64,000 nucleotides of DNA from assembly GCF_017377855.1 (NCBI RefSeq), contig NZ_JAFREP010000042.1, positions 18,585 through 82,584 of the forward strand. Reading direction: 5' to 3'. Shown here piece by piece: positions 33,411 through 42,692 of the stretch; the stretch's first letter is position 1; every line of letters begins with the position of its first letter. A program made the position numbers and the translations under genes. Source of the DNA: Acanthopleuribacter pedis. GTDB lineage: Bacteria > Acidobacteriota > Holophagae > Acanthopleuribacterales > Acanthopleuribacteraceae. The notes under the pieces were generated by a model. The model was not told the DNA's origin, ran no database searches, and worked only from the letters and a program-made list of their open reading frames with translations.

Positions 33411-35579
33411 ATGGTCGTCACCCGTCTTGCATGGCTCCCCTTCTTCTGGACGTTTGTTTTTTACGCGCTCCCCAATGATCCCGGCTTCTTTGACTTGAGC
33501 CTCGAAGAACTGGCAAACATTCAGATTCAGGTTGCGGCCAAAAGGGAACAAACACAAAACCAGGCTCCTGCCATTGTTACGGTGATTACCGCGGAAGAGT
33601 TGGCGGCACTGCCGGTTCAAACCATCGAGGACGTCCTGCAGATGGTGGCGGGTTTTGAGCCGGCCCAACAAGCGCTGGGCGGCAACTTAAGCTTTACCGT
33701 GCGGGGCGTTAAGAGCCTGTCTTTTTCGGCAAACGGCATCAAATACCTGCTAGACGGCCATATGCTGACCTCGCTCACGGGTGCGCCGCTCCACTATTTC
33801 GATTATTTCCCCTTGGACCGCATCAAGCGGCTGGAAATCATTCGCGGTCCCGGTTCGGCCCTGTACGGTGGAAATGCCTTTTTCGGCGTCATTAACATCA
33901 TCACCAAAGACGGGGAGCAACACCCTGTTTCCGCCGCCCTCACGGTTGGTGAATTCGCGACGGTCTCACCCAGTATCAACCTAACCGAAACCGTGGGTCA
34001 CTGGGCTATTCAATGGGCGGCTTCCTATTACGAAACCGACGGTTACAAGGAACCCATTAACAACGATTTCGCACGTCTTCTTTTTGGGGAGGACGCAAGC
34101 GCGGTTCCCACACGGACCACCATCGATGCGGATTTTTTCCAAACCCATCTCAAGCTATCTCGTTCGTCTTTTTCCATCAATGTATTCCACAATCGACTCA
34201 ATCGGAATGTACCGATCGGCATGATTGGTGCGGCCACGGACGAGAACCACATTGACGTGAACTACAGCTATGCCGAATTGGGTTATAAAAAAAAAATCCG
34301 AGAAGACCGCGTCACGCTCAGCACGGCGGTGTACTACAACCGTTACCAAATCGATCAAGCCTTGGAACTACTTTCCGAGGCTTCGACCCCATTCATTAAC
34401 CCCAATCCAGACACACCTTTTCCAGAGGACGAGGGGGTGGTGGGTAAACCCATTGTGACCTATGCCGACACGGGTATCGAGTTCTCATTGGACGCCAAAA
34501 TTTCGGACCGGTTTTCCCTGTTGGCGGGGCTTGCGTTAAACCAATCAAAAATATACGCGCCCCTTCACCGCGCCAACGCCAATGTCACCGGGGTGCCCCT
34601 CACCATAGACGGGACCCTTTACCTGCCCAACCAGTATTTGGGTGGCTTCCGCGACCTTCACACGCTCGGAGGCAACTGGATCTCCCCGGCAGACCGATTC
34701 AACCGTGCACTCTACACCCAAGCCATTTGGGACCTGCGTGCTCTTGTTCAGCGCGCTGCAAAAACACTCACCCTCACCACGGGCTTACGCTACGACGATT
34801 ATGACGACGTGGGAAGCGCCGCCAGTCCCAGGATCGGTCTGGTTTACGGCGCTAAATCGGGCTTTTTCCTCAAACTACTCTACGGCGAAGCGTTTCGGGT
34901 TCCTACCTTTGACGAACTTTACCAGAAGAACAACCCAGCCATTATCGGCAACCCCGATCTGCAACCGGAGCAACTCACCACGTACGAGCTTCAAATCGGT
35001 TACCAGGCCTCGCGCCGGTTCGAGGTCGGGCTCACCCTGTTCGAGATCGATCTCAAGGACAACATCCAGGTCATCAACACCCTACACACCAACGCGGACC
35101 AAATCGACAGTCACGGCATGGAAGTGGAAGGTCGCTGGATGCCAACCACCAAAACCTCGGTACGCGGCAATCTATCGTTCAACGATGTCACCCGGAAGCA
35201 GGATCAAAACGGCGAAATCATCACCTTTGCGCCCGGTTATACGGCCGATTTACTGGCCAATCTTAGTTTCCAGCACGAACTAAACCGGTCATTGCAATGG
35301 GCGTGCTCCGTTAACCACGTGGGTTCGCGCGGGCGTTCGGAACAAACCTATCTCGAAAACGGTACGCGTCTTCCCCTGGATGCCCGACCTGATACGCCGT
35401 CGCGGACGCTACTCAATACCGCGTTCACGGCCAGACTATCCCCTCAATTAGGCATAAAGCTCCAGGGATTCAATTTGCTCGACGAACATTGGCGTGACCC
35501 AGATCAGAGCGGCCGGCTCATTGATGACGTTCCACGCGCCGGTATTTCCTATCAAGTGCGTTTTCAGTACCGATATTAA
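33411..35579 (+). CDS. TonB-dependent outer-membrane receptor
   Basis: A 722-aa outer-membrane protein. A short signal peptide (residues 1-~20, ending near YALPND) is followed by the stretch DLSLEELANIQIQVAAKREQ. This is a TonB-box-like leader common in receptors that pair with YfiR-type signalling genes. The plug domain spans ~50-165, with the motifs TVRGVKSLSFSANGI, LLDGHML, IKRLEIIRGPGSALYGGNAF and FGVINIITK. The ~550-residue beta-barrel ends with the C-terminal Tyr of VRFQYRY, as required for barrel assembly. The substrate is unknown (iron complex, vitamin or glycan). It converges on the kinase/cyclase/YfiR operon with only 7 nt between stop codons. Confidence 0.88.
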   Translation: MVVTRLAWLPFFWTFVFYALPNDPGFFDLSLEELANIQIQVAAKREQTQNQAPAIVTVITAEELAALPVQTIEDVLQMVAGFEPAQQALGGNLSFTVRGVKSLSFSANGIKYLLDGHMLTSLTGAPLHYFDYFPLDRIKRLEIIRGPGSALYGGNAFFGVINIITKDGEQHPVSAALTVGEFATVSPSINLTETVGHWAIQWAASYYETDGYKEPINNDFARLLFGEDASAVPTRTTIDADFFQTHLKLSRSSFSINVFHNRLNRNVPIGMIGAATDENHIDVNYSYAELGYKKKIREDRVTLSTAVYYNRYQIDQALELLSEASTPFINPNPDTPFPEDEGVVGKPIVTYADTGIEFSLDAKISDRFSLLAGLALNQSKIYAPLHRANANVTGVPLTIDGTLYLPNQYLGGFRDLHTLGGNWISPADRFNRALYTQAIWDLRALVQRAAKTLTLTTGLRYDDYDDVGSAASPRIGLVYGAKSGFFLKLLYGEAFRVPTFDELYQKNNPAIIGNPDLQPEQLTTYELQIGYQASRRFEVGLTLFEIDLKDNIQVINTLHTNADQIDSHGMEVEGRWMPTTKTSVRGNLSFNDVTRKQDQNGEIITFAPGYTADLLANLSFQHELNRSLQWACSVNHVGSRGRSEQTYLENGTRLPLDARPDTPSRTLLNTAFTARLSPQLGIKLQGFNLLDEHWRDPDQSGRLIDDVPRAGISYQVRFQYRY

Positions 35580-35586
35580 AGCGCTG

Positions 35587-36183
35587 TTAATAAATCACGT
35601 GGGCGTATTTGAGCATCGAAGTCGTGAACCGCAGACGGTTGGCGGCGGCGTTGGCCGGGTTCAACTCATAAAGCACCTGATCCCCTTGGATGCGGAAATT
35701 CACCATGCCGGTAATGACCGGCGCCTCGGCGCCCTCGGTCACGATCAAGATCATTTTCCCCCTGGTTTTGGTGAGAATGGTGTTGATATTTGCTCGCTCG
35801 GAAACGCTGATAAACAACACCTGGCAGCGGGTAAAATCCAGGTCGGCGTGGTAGGACCCGAAGCGGTGAATGCGCAAGGTTTTTCCAAGATAACGGCTGT
35901 TCTCAACGGGTTCAAAGGCACCTTGAAAGGGATCGTCACCCACGATGCCGATGGTGAGTTCGGAAAGATCACCAAACTCGGACGGCCATTCCACATATTT
36001 CACAAAGCGATACAGCATGCTCGCCTTAATCTTGTAAGCGGTTTTGACAAATTCTTCTTGACTGGGATCTTGCGCCCAGCCATGAATCAGGCCCCCAAAA
36101 AGCATCAAACACAGCAAGGAACACCGCACGACGTTGCCGCGACGCCGACATCCTGATCTTGTTCGATTGGTTGCTTGTTTCAT
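35587..36183 (-). CDS. YfiR-family periplasmic protein (DUF4154)
   Basis: A 198-aa exported protein. A basic N-terminus and a hydrophobic stretch (CSLLCLMLFGGLIHGWAQ, ~21-38) form a signal peptide. The mature part has the YfiR pattern: KIKASMLYRFVKYVEWP, LTIGIVGDDPF, the strand CQVLFISVSE, MILIVTEGAEAP, MVNFRIQGDQVLYELNPANA and LRFTTSMLKYA. In the Yfi system YfiR is a periplasmic, redox-sensitive inhibitor of a membrane diguanylate cyclase. Here it follows genes for a sensor kinase and a cytoplasmic cyclase. The start is uncertain: ATG 36183 is used because it gives a normal signal peptide, while a GTG at 36222 is closer to no better site. Confidence 0.8.
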   Translation of the reverse strand: MKQATNRTRSGCRRRGNVVRCSLLCLMLFGGLIHGWAQDPSQEEFVKTAYKIKASMLYRFVKYVEWPSEFGDLSELTIGIVGDDPFQGAFEPVENSRYLGKTLRIHRFGSYHADLDFTRCQVLFISVSERANINTILTKTRGKMILIVTEGAEAPVITGMVNFRIQGDQVLYELNPANAAANRLRFTTSMLKYAHVIY

Positions 36184-36260
36184 GATCTTGCCCGCGGGCG
36201 ACTCCTTATCCAGCAGGTTCACACCATTTAGGCGGCGTCACCCTACCCTCCATTCAGGAT

Positions 36261-37316
36261 TTATACCAACCGCCGCAACATGGAAAGCACCGGCTCATCC
36301 ATACAGCGCCTGGCAACGGCATCGGCCAAGATCTGCCATTGATCCTCGCTGAGGGTGACCGGGGCGGGCTCCAACAACGCCACCTCGTGCGGTGACTTAA
36401 GCCGGGAGATCGGCCCCGTGTAGACATGGACTTGGTTGCGTCCGCCGCCTTTGGCTTGGTACAACGCGGTGTCGGCGGACGAGGTGAGGTATTCGGGTGA
36501 TTGAGCGTCCATGGGTACCGAGGCAGCGACGCCAAAACTCATGGTGACCTGTTTTAGAGGCGAAAAACGATGGGACAGAGCCGCTGCTGCCACATCGCGG
36601 CACATGGATTCGGCGACCTTGCGGCCACTTTCTATGTCGGCGTTGGGTAGGATAACGACAAATTCCTCGCCACCGTAACGCGCCAGAATCTCGCCGGCGC
36701 GATGAATGGAGCCGGACAAAATTTCGGCTACCCTTTTGAGCGTTTCATCACCGGCGGTATGCCCGTAACCATCGTTGTACTTTTTGAAATAATCAATATC
36801 ACCGATGATGATGCAAAGCGATGTTTCAGCGCGTAAAGCCCGACGCCATTCCAACCCCAAGGAAATGTCGAATTGACGGCGGTTGGCAATGCCGGTTAAC
36901 GCATCGTGGGTGGACAGGGCCAAAAGGCGGTCTCGGCTAAATTTGAGGCTGAGTTGGGTGTGGATACGCGCTTTGACAATGGGCAATTGAAAGGGTTTTC
37001 CGATGTAATCCACGGCCCCGCAAGCAAGGCCCTTTTCCTCGTCACCAGAGTTGTTTTTGCCGGTCAAAAACATCACCGGTAGATGCTGCGTTCGTTCCTT
37101 GGCCTTGATATGCCGGCAAACCTCGTAACCGTCAATGCCGGGCATCTCGATATCGAGCAGGACCAAATCGGGCAAGTCGCCCTCCAACAGTTTTAGGGCA
37201 TCGTCGCCGGAGGTCACCCCGCGCACGGTGTAGCGATCCCGCAGCGCGGCGCGCAACAATTTAAGGTTGGCGACCTGGTCGTCGACAATCAGAATGTCAG
37301 GGTGTTTCGCCGGCAT
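36261..37316 (-). CDS. Response regulator with GGDEF output (diguanylate cyclase, PleD/WspR-like)
   Basis: A 351-aa cytoplasmic protein. The receiver domain (5-122) has acidic residues at DD12-13, the phosphoacceptor Asp55 in LLDIEMP and Lys107. The GGDEF domain (~130-300) has the intact active site GGEEF at 215-219, so it should make cyclic-di-GMP. The inhibitory site normally RxxD five residues before GGEEF reads RAGE (206-209), so product inhibition may be altered. A ~45-residue tail ends the protein. It starts 1 nt after the stop of the hybrid kinase gene, so it is almost certainly that kinase's partner. Confidence 0.88.
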   Translation of the reverse strand: MPAKHPDILIVDDQVANLKLLRAALRDRYTVRGVTSGDDALKLLEGDLPDLVLLDIEMPGIDGYEVCRHIKAKERTQHLPVMFLTGKNNSGDEEKGLACGAVDYIGKPFQLPIVKARIHTQLSLKFSRDRLLALSTHDALTGIANRRQFDISLGLEWRRALRAETSLCIIIGDIDYFKKYNDGYGHTAGDETLKRVAEILSGSIHRAGEILARYGGEEFVVILPNADIESGRKVAESMCRDVAAAALSHRFSPLKQVTMSFGVAASVPMDAQSPEYLTSSADTALYQAKGGGRNQVHVYTGPISRLKSPHEVALLEPAPVTLSEDQWQILADAVARRCMDEPVLSMLRRLV

Positions 37317-37317
37317 C

Positions 37318-40221
37318 TCACTGCTCCCCTTTCAAGTGGTTTTCAATGGTGTCCATTAGTCTTTCGGCTTCGGCATAGGTCATGGCGTCCAGCAGCGGCT
37401 GAAGCGCGATGAATTGGTTTTTAAGGGCGCCGGCACCCAAGCCGGCGATGAGTTGGGCAAGACATTCGTCGCTGTCCATGTCACGTTTGGCGACGAGGTC
37501 CCGCATCCTGAGCCACAAAGCGTCAATTTCGTCCCGACCAAGACGGTGTTGCGGGGCCACATCCGCCCTCGGAAGCAGACCCGCCAAACCTTCGCGGACC
37601 TCGGGTAACTGCTTCAACGCGCTGTCCAGCGGACCCAAGTCGGCGGGACGGTCGGTCGCGAGCTCATCGTATAAAGAGACCAGCGCCCGATGGATGGTCC
37701 GCGCCCCCAAATTCCCCGCCAGACCTTTGAAGGCGTGGGCGATTTTGGCCGCTGAGAGGCGGTCGTCGGTCGCCAATGCCTTGCCCAAATCGCTCCGGTA
37801 ATCCACGGCTTGTTCGCAAAAATCATAAAGCAGCCGAATTAACACCGGCTCATCTCCCCCAATGCGATTGAGGGCGTCGACCACATCAAAACCCGGCAGA
37901 GCGGCCGGTAACAGGTTGTGCGGGTTTTCGACCTCCGGCGCGGCCTTCACGGCGGCACCCGGCACAAAACGCCGGATCACATCATAAATCCGCTTGGGGC
38001 TAATGGGTTTGGTAATGTGGTCGTTCATGCCGACTTGAAAACATTTTTCCCGCTCACTTTCAAGGGCATGGGCGGTCATGGCGACGATCGGGAGGGCTTG
38101 ATGGGCACTATTTGCGCGAATCAACCGGGTGGCCTCAAACCCATCCATCTCGGGCATTTGCAGGTCCATCAGCACCAAGTCGTAGGTCTTGTGCGCCACG
38201 GCGGCAACAGCCTTCTGTCCATTGTCGACAAAGTCCAAATGAATCTCGGTCCCCGCCAACAAACCCCGCAGGACCACGCGGTTGACTTCGATATCCTCCG
38301 CCACCAGAATGACGGCCGGCCCCCGTGGTTTCTCCCTCGTGGGTTTCCACAGGTGTTCCTCCTCGGCCGGGTGCACGTCAGCCATGTGTTCCGTGCCGGC
38401 GTCAAAAGCCCGAAACGGCAAGGTGAACCAAAAGGTGCTGCCGTGCCCGGGAACACTGTCAAGTCCGATTTCTCCGCCCATTAAGGCAATGAATTGTTTG
38501 CAAATTGCCAACCCAAGTCCGGTACCGCCGAACTGGCGGTTAATCGAATCATCGGCTTGGGAAAACGCCTCAAACACATCTCCCGACTTGGCGGAATCAA
38601 TGCCGATACCGGTATCGCGAACGACAAATTTGGCGGTCAGTTCTCGATCATCCTGTTTTTCCAGGGAGACCCTCACGCTGATGGAACCAACCAGGGTGAA
38701 TTTAAGCGCGTTGTTGATCAGGTTGATCAAGACCTGGTTGAGCCGCAGGGGATCCCCAATCACAATCGGCGGCAGTTGCGGGTCGATCATCCACGCCAGG
38801 GCGATCCCTTTGGCAGCGGCTTTTTGGCTAAAAATGTCGTGAATGTTGTTGAGTTCTTCGCCAAGGTTAAAGGCAATCGCGTCAATCTTGAACTTGCCTG
38901 CTTCCACCTTGGAGTAATCGAGAATATCGTTAATCAGCCCCAGCAATACCTTGGAGGCATTGAGGATCTGGGAAAGAAATTGTCGGCCTTCATTCGTGGG
39001 CTCTTTTTGAAGCGCCAAATTGGACAAGCCGATGATCGCATTGAGCGGTGTGCGAATTTCGTGGCTCATGTTGGCCAAAAATTTACTTTTGGCCTCGTCG
39101 GCGGCTTGAGCCGCCTCCACATCGATTTTTAATTTTTCGGCGCGTAACAGCAGTGAAATGTCACGCAAGGTGCCCTCAAAATACAACAATCGACCGTCCT
39201 CACCGCGGACTGGGTGGGCATTGATGGCGACATCCATCACCGAGCGGTCTTTGCGGTACACCCGGGTTTGAAAGTTAAGCACACTGGCGTTTTCTTCAAT
39301 AAGCCGCGTGAACTGAATCCGGTCGTCTTGATTGACGTAGAGTTCGGCGGAAACATCGGTCACGCCGTCGACCATATCTTGGGGCGAATCAAAGCCGAAT
39401 AGGTTGGCCATGGCGGGATTGACCTTGATGAAGCGACCTTGGTGCGTCGATTGGAAAATGCCCTCGGTGGAGCGTTCGAAGATTTTTCGGTAACCGGCCT
39501 CGGATTGCCGAATTTGGTCATTGCTCTGTTCGATTTGATCCAACATGTAATTAAAACTTTTAATCAGTGTACTTACTTCGCCACCACGTTTGGCCACGGG
39601 ACGCAGGGTAAAATTACCCGACTGGGAAATCTCGCGGGCAATGCGCGCCAAGTTCATTATGGGTTCGGAAACGGTACGCTGTAATCGATAAGAAAGAAAT
39701 AAAGCAAGTACGGTTGAGAAAACCATTACACCCAGAATGAGGAAGATGTTTTTAAACGAGAGTTCATGAATGGCGGTGAGCTCTACCTGCAACAAGATGG
39801 TGCCAATGTGTTCCTCGTGAGAAAGAATCGGTTGATAAATCCAATAATAACGTTCCGTATAAAAGGCACCGGCTGTTTGGAGCGGCGGAAGGTCGGCAGG
39901 TTGCGCCGCCGTATCGCGATGATAAGCGGCGAAAACGTCGCCGTTTGGTCGATAGGCGACGGCCAAGGCGACCTGAGGCTCGGCACGTAAATGGGCCAGG
40001 GTTTCTAACGCATCACGTGGCTGGTCGAAGTCAAAGGCGGCTTCACACATGGAGCCGGCGACCTGCGCCAAAACAGCGGAGTGGTTCTCCAATGATGTTT
40101 TGAAATAATTATTCCAGGCAAAAAAGACAATCAAACAGGCCAGCGTTAACGAGCTAACACTCGTCGCCATGATAATCAGCATCAAACGCTGATTAAGGGT
40201 CATATCAGTGGATCGCGCCAT
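37318..40221 (-). CDS. Hybrid sensor histidine kinase (HAMP-PAS-HisKA-HATPase-REC-Hpt)
   Basis: A 967-aa inner-membrane kinase. TM1 lies at ~12-35, a ~120-aa periplasmic sensor follows (CHASE8-like by layout), TM2 is at ~157-180 and HAMP at ~180-235. A PAS domain spans ~240-360. HisKA has the phospho-acceptor His387 in NMSHEIRTPLN, and the HATPase has the N, G1 (DTGIGID) and G2 (GGTGLGLAI) boxes. A receiver has Asp686 in LMDLQMP, and a C-terminal Hpt domain has His829 in AHAFKGLAGN. It is thus a full phosphorelay that can pass phosphate to the diguanylate cyclase encoded 1 nt downstream. Together with YfiR and the convergent TonB receptor it forms an envelope-to-c-di-GMP signalling locus. Confidence 0.92.
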   Translation of the reverse strand: MARSTDMTLNQRLMLIIMATSVSSLTLACLIVFFAWNNYFKTSLENHSAVLAQVAGSMCEAAFDFDQPRDALETLAHLRAEPQVALAVAYRPNGDVFAAYHRDTAAQPADLPPLQTAGAFYTERYYWIYQPILSHEEHIGTILLQVELTAIHELSFKNIFLILGVMVFSTVLALFLSYRLQRTVSEPIMNLARIAREISQSGNFTLRPVAKRGGEVSTLIKSFNYMLDQIEQSNDQIRQSEAGYRKIFERSTEGIFQSTHQGRFIKVNPAMANLFGFDSPQDMVDGVTDVSAELYVNQDDRIQFTRLIEENASVLNFQTRVYRKDRSVMDVAINAHPVRGEDGRLLYFEGTLRDISLLLRAEKLKIDVEAAQAADEAKSKFLANMSHEIRTPLNAIIGLSNLALQKEPTNEGRQFLSQILNASKVLLGLINDILDYSKVEAGKFKIDAIAFNLGEELNNIHDIFSQKAAAKGIALAWMIDPQLPPIVIGDPLRLNQVLINLINNALKFTLVGSISVRVSLEKQDDRELTAKFVVRDTGIGIDSAKSGDVFEAFSQADDSINRQFGGTGLGLAICKQFIALMGGEIGLDSVPGHGSTFWFTLPFRAFDAGTEHMADVHPAEEEHLWKPTREKPRGPAVILVAEDIEVNRVVLRGLLAGTEIHLDFVDNGQKAVAAVAHKTYDLVLMDLQMPEMDGFEATRLIRANSAHQALPIVAMTAHALESEREKCFQVGMNDHITKPISPKRIYDVIRRFVPGAAVKAAPEVENPHNLLPAALPGFDVVDALNRIGGDEPVLIRLLYDFCEQAVDYRSDLGKALATDDRLSAAKIAHAFKGLAGNLGARTIHRALVSLYDELATDRPADLGPLDSALKQLPEVREGLAGLLPRADVAPQHRLGRDEIDALWLRMRDLVAKRDMDSDECLAQLIAGLGAGALKNQFIALQPLLDAMTYAEAERLMDTIENHLKGEQ

Positions 40222-40482
40222 AGGGAAATCCAGGATGCACCCGACTCAGGCGGCGGGTCTTTTGTAAGCGGCGGAGGATTGGCAAAGAATACCACAGGAC
40301 CTCCCGCATCCCAACCGCAACAACAGACCCACACCACGACGGGAGCACCGGTTTTCAAGCAGTATTTTACTTTTCCCATCAGACACACTTAACGGGGCTT
40401 CATTCGCCGTGGCTTCATTTAGGACGAATCCTGTACTCTTCCCCGCTCACGAATCCAACCGATTCAAGCAAACTGCCACCTA

Positions 40483-41013
40483 CTAAGGGGTTTCCAGCAT
40501 GCGCTCGTAAAGACGACGGCGGAAAAAAGAAAGCGATTCCGGGGTCAGGGTCACACTGGAAACCACCCCCAAGACCAAGGGCTCCGGCTCCAATGGGAGG
40601 ACCACCGCCGCGGGCCACCAATCGCCACTTTGCCACAGCAACATATCGGGGCTGTGCCCGCCCTCGCGCACCCGGCTCAGCAAACCCAAGGCTTCAATCA
40701 TATGACAGGCCAGCGATTCCATATCCCAATCACCGGTTTCGCCACGGTCGGCAACAACCAAACCGCGTTGGTCCACCAACATCACCCTGGCCATGCCCTC
40801 GGTACTGAGCAGCCAATCGAGTAATCCATTGATCACATCCTGCCGATACACGCCGGGATCGTTTACATCGAGGTTGGGCATCCCACCGGTCGGCAGCGCA
40901 ACGGCGTTGCGCACGGGCTCCTTATTCATAAGCACGGCGGTGTTTTTGCGGGTTTGTAAATTGGCAACCAGACGGCGTGCCTTGTCGCGATCATACGAGC
41001 TGTCGAATTTCAT
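40483..41013 (-). CDS. Roadblock/LC7-like protein, last gene of the ODP/ParA operon
   Basis: A 176-aa soluble protein. The first ~55 residues are a charged, probably unstructured leader. From ~58 it fits the roadblock/LC7 fold: helix VINGLLDWLLSTEG, strand MARVMLVDQRGLVVADRG, helix SLACHMIEALGLL, then strands MLLWQSGDWWPAAVVLPLE and PLVLGVVSS and a final helix LSFFRRRLYERML. Roadblock proteins normally bind Ras-like GTPases of the MglA type or act in polarity and signalling. GGGAG lies 7 nt before the ATG, inside the end of the parA-like gene (23-nt overlap). The assignment is by pattern and is weaker than for the 43495-43860 protein. Confidence 0.6.
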   Translation of the reverse strand: MKFDSSYDRDKARRLVANLQTRKNTAVLMNKEPVRNAVALPTGGMPNLDVNDPGVYRQDVINGLLDWLLSTEGMARVMLVDQRGLVVADRGETGDWDMESLACHMIEALGLLSRVREGGHSPDMLLWQSGDWWPAAVVLPLEPEPLVLGVVSSVTLTPESLSFFRRRLYERMLETP

Positions 41014-41782
41014 GGGTTTCTCCCTTGGTCACCATGCTCTGCAAACATTCCTCGGCCAATTGACGAAAACGCCGCGCCTCGGCGGTTGCGCCCCGCGCCG
41101 ACACGGGCAGGCCTTCTTCCTGGGCGGCGGCAAACCGGGTACTGAACGGGATCACCGTATCCAGCACCATCGGGATGTCGCGCCACAAATCGGCGGCGAC
41201 CCGCAAATCCTCAGCCCGTTCGCGCAAAAACATATTCAGCACGAATCCGAGGAATTGCAGGTTGGGGTTTTCCTCATTTTGAATGAAGTCAAGCGTTTCC
41301 ATGAGTTGGTTCATGGAACGCAGGTTGAGTTGATCGGGACGAAACGGCGTCAGCGCATGGGTGGCCACGCGCAACACGGCGCGCGTGATCATGCCCATCC
41401 CGGCGGGGGTATCGAAGAGAACAAGCCCATCGCCAAGCGCTTCATGATTGGCCAGCTTCTGAAGAACGCCCTCGCGGTACAAGGCCCACTCGAAAGCGGG
41501 CACGGCCTTGGCGGCCATCCGCCCCTTGGGCAACAACCGTAAATTGGGATGGTTGGTGGACAACAACAGCGAGGGTAACGCGTCTGGATTTTTGATCAAT
41601 TGGGCCAAACCGACATACTCGGATTCGCCCTTAGCCAAATTAAGGTTCACCGCGGACTGAGGATCGGTATCGACCAGCACGGTCGGGTATCCCATTTGGG
41701 CGAAGGTAAAGGCCAAGTTCAGGGCTAAGGTGGACTTCCCCACCCCACCTTTTTGACTGGTAATCGCAAGCCGGACACTCAT
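40991..41782 (-). CDS. ParA/MinD-family ATPase
   Basis: A 263-aa cytoplasmic ATPase. The deviant Walker A KGGVGKST (11-18) with the signature Lys11, Walker A' VLVDTDPQSAV (~35-45) and Walker B LVLFDTPAG (~120-128) are all present, so ATP-dependent dimerisation is expected. It lacks an N-terminal DNA-binding domain and there is no parB or parS nearby, so chromosome or plasmid partition is unlikely. Orphan ParA proteins position cargo such as chemosensory arrays or polar complexes. Here it sits between a response regulator and a roadblock protein, which suggests spatial placement of that signalling complex. GGAG lies 5 nt before the ATG. Confidence 0.85.
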   Translation of the reverse strand: MSVRLAITSQKGGVGKSTLALNLAFTFAQMGYPTVLVDTDPQSAVNLNLAKGESEYVGLAQLIKNPDALPSLLLSTNHPNLRLLPKGRMAAKAVPAFEWALYREGVLQKLANHEALGDGLVLFDTPAGMGMITRAVLRVATHALTPFRPDQLNLRSMNQLMETLDFIQNEENPNLQFLGFVLNMFLRERAEDLRVAADLWRDIPMVLDTVIPFSTRFAAAQEEGLPVSARGATAEARRFRQLAEECLQSMVTKGETHEIRQLV

Positions 41783-41807
41783 GGCTTCTCCTTTTTCGTG
41801 GCGGGTT

Positions 41808-42692
41808 TCAGCCCGCTTGTTGCTCGATCAAAACACCGAGCCGTTCCAAATTGGCGCGGACCAGGCCGTTGTTGGGTTGCATCTTGGCGGCGGCGGCAAA
41901 GGCCTTATGGGCCACGACATAATCGCGATCCAACATCGCTTCGACACCGCATTCGTAACAGCGATCAAAATCGCCGGCGTCGGCCAACGCGGGTTCGGCG
42001 GGCGTTTCAGCGTCGCGACCGGCCTCGTCAAAGGCACGCAAGGCGTCGAGCAGCAACCCGTCCAAGGTGCCGATCAAGGTTTGCGGCCCGGCGGTGCCGA
42101 CATCCTGCTGGCTGCAAATCACGGGCACTTCCTGTTTGTGGGTTTCCCAGTTGGCCACGATCCGATTAAAGGCGGGGGTCCCCTGCCCCGCGGTGTCTTC
42201 CGCGTGCCAGGGTTGGCCTTCGAGGATGACAATCGCACCGTAGTCACCGCAGCTAATGCGGACGGAATGCCGCCCCATGGCCGCGATTTGCAGGTAATCG
42301 GACAGGTCGAACTGGAACTCGCCCGATTCGTCGGGTCGCCGCAACTTCTGTTCGGCGAGATCGCGCAGTTTTTTGAGGGACACGGGCTTTTCAAGCACGG
42401 TGATGTTGCCGGAGTTGGGGATGGCGTGGCGGTGGTCGGCGCTGTAGGCGGAAATGAACACCAGCGGCGCGGCGGTGCCGAGCTGTTGCATTTCTTTAAT
42501 AAGCCCCAAGCCGGAACCGTCGGGCAGACGAATATCCGAGAAAACGAGATCGGGTGGATGATCGCGCAAGCCCTGACAGGCGGCCTTCAGGGTGCTGTAC
42601 CCGTAAACGCGCACATCCGCCATGCCGCGCAAGTAACGCGTCATGGAGTCGAGCAAAAAGAACTCGTCCTCCAACACCAAAATGCGTCTCAT
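41808..42692 (-). CDS. Response regulator with DUF4388 and TPR-like tail
   Basis: A 294-aa cytoplasmic protein. The receiver domain (1-115) has the acidic pocket ED8-9, phosphoacceptor Asp53 (SDIRLPDG), Ser81 and Lys102. Residues ~126-185 match DUF4388/PATAN: LSDYLQIAAMGRHSVRISCG, then IVILEGQPWHAED and GTPAFNRIVANWE. This domain occurs in bacterial signalling proteins, often near roadblock and MglA genes. The C-terminal ~55 residues look like one to two TPR motifs (CYECGVEAMLDRDYVVAHKA). The start overlaps the stop of the ODP gene by 4 nt. It likely receives phosphate from the kinase at 43966-44985 and signals by protein contact, as there is no DNA-binding domain. Confidence 0.82.
   Translation of the reverse strand: MRRILVLEDEFFLLDSMTRYLRGMADVRVYGYSTLKAACQGLRDHPPDLVFSDIRLPDGSGLGLIKEMQQLGTAAPLVFISAYSADHRHAIPNSGNITVLEKPVSLKKLRDLAEQKLRRPDESGEFQFDLSDYLQIAAMGRHSVRISCGDYGAIVILEGQPWHAEDTAGQGTPAFNRIVANWETHKQEVPVICSQQDVGTAGPQTLIGTLDGLLLDALRAFDEAGRDAETPAEPALADAGDFDRCYECGVEAMLDRDYVVAHKAFAAAAKMQPNNGLVRANLERLGVLIEQQAG

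Noticed and set aside
40991..41782. A plasmid or chromosome partition locus
   Set aside because: The ParA-type ATPase has no ParB neighbour, no parS-like repeats and no replication gene nearby.
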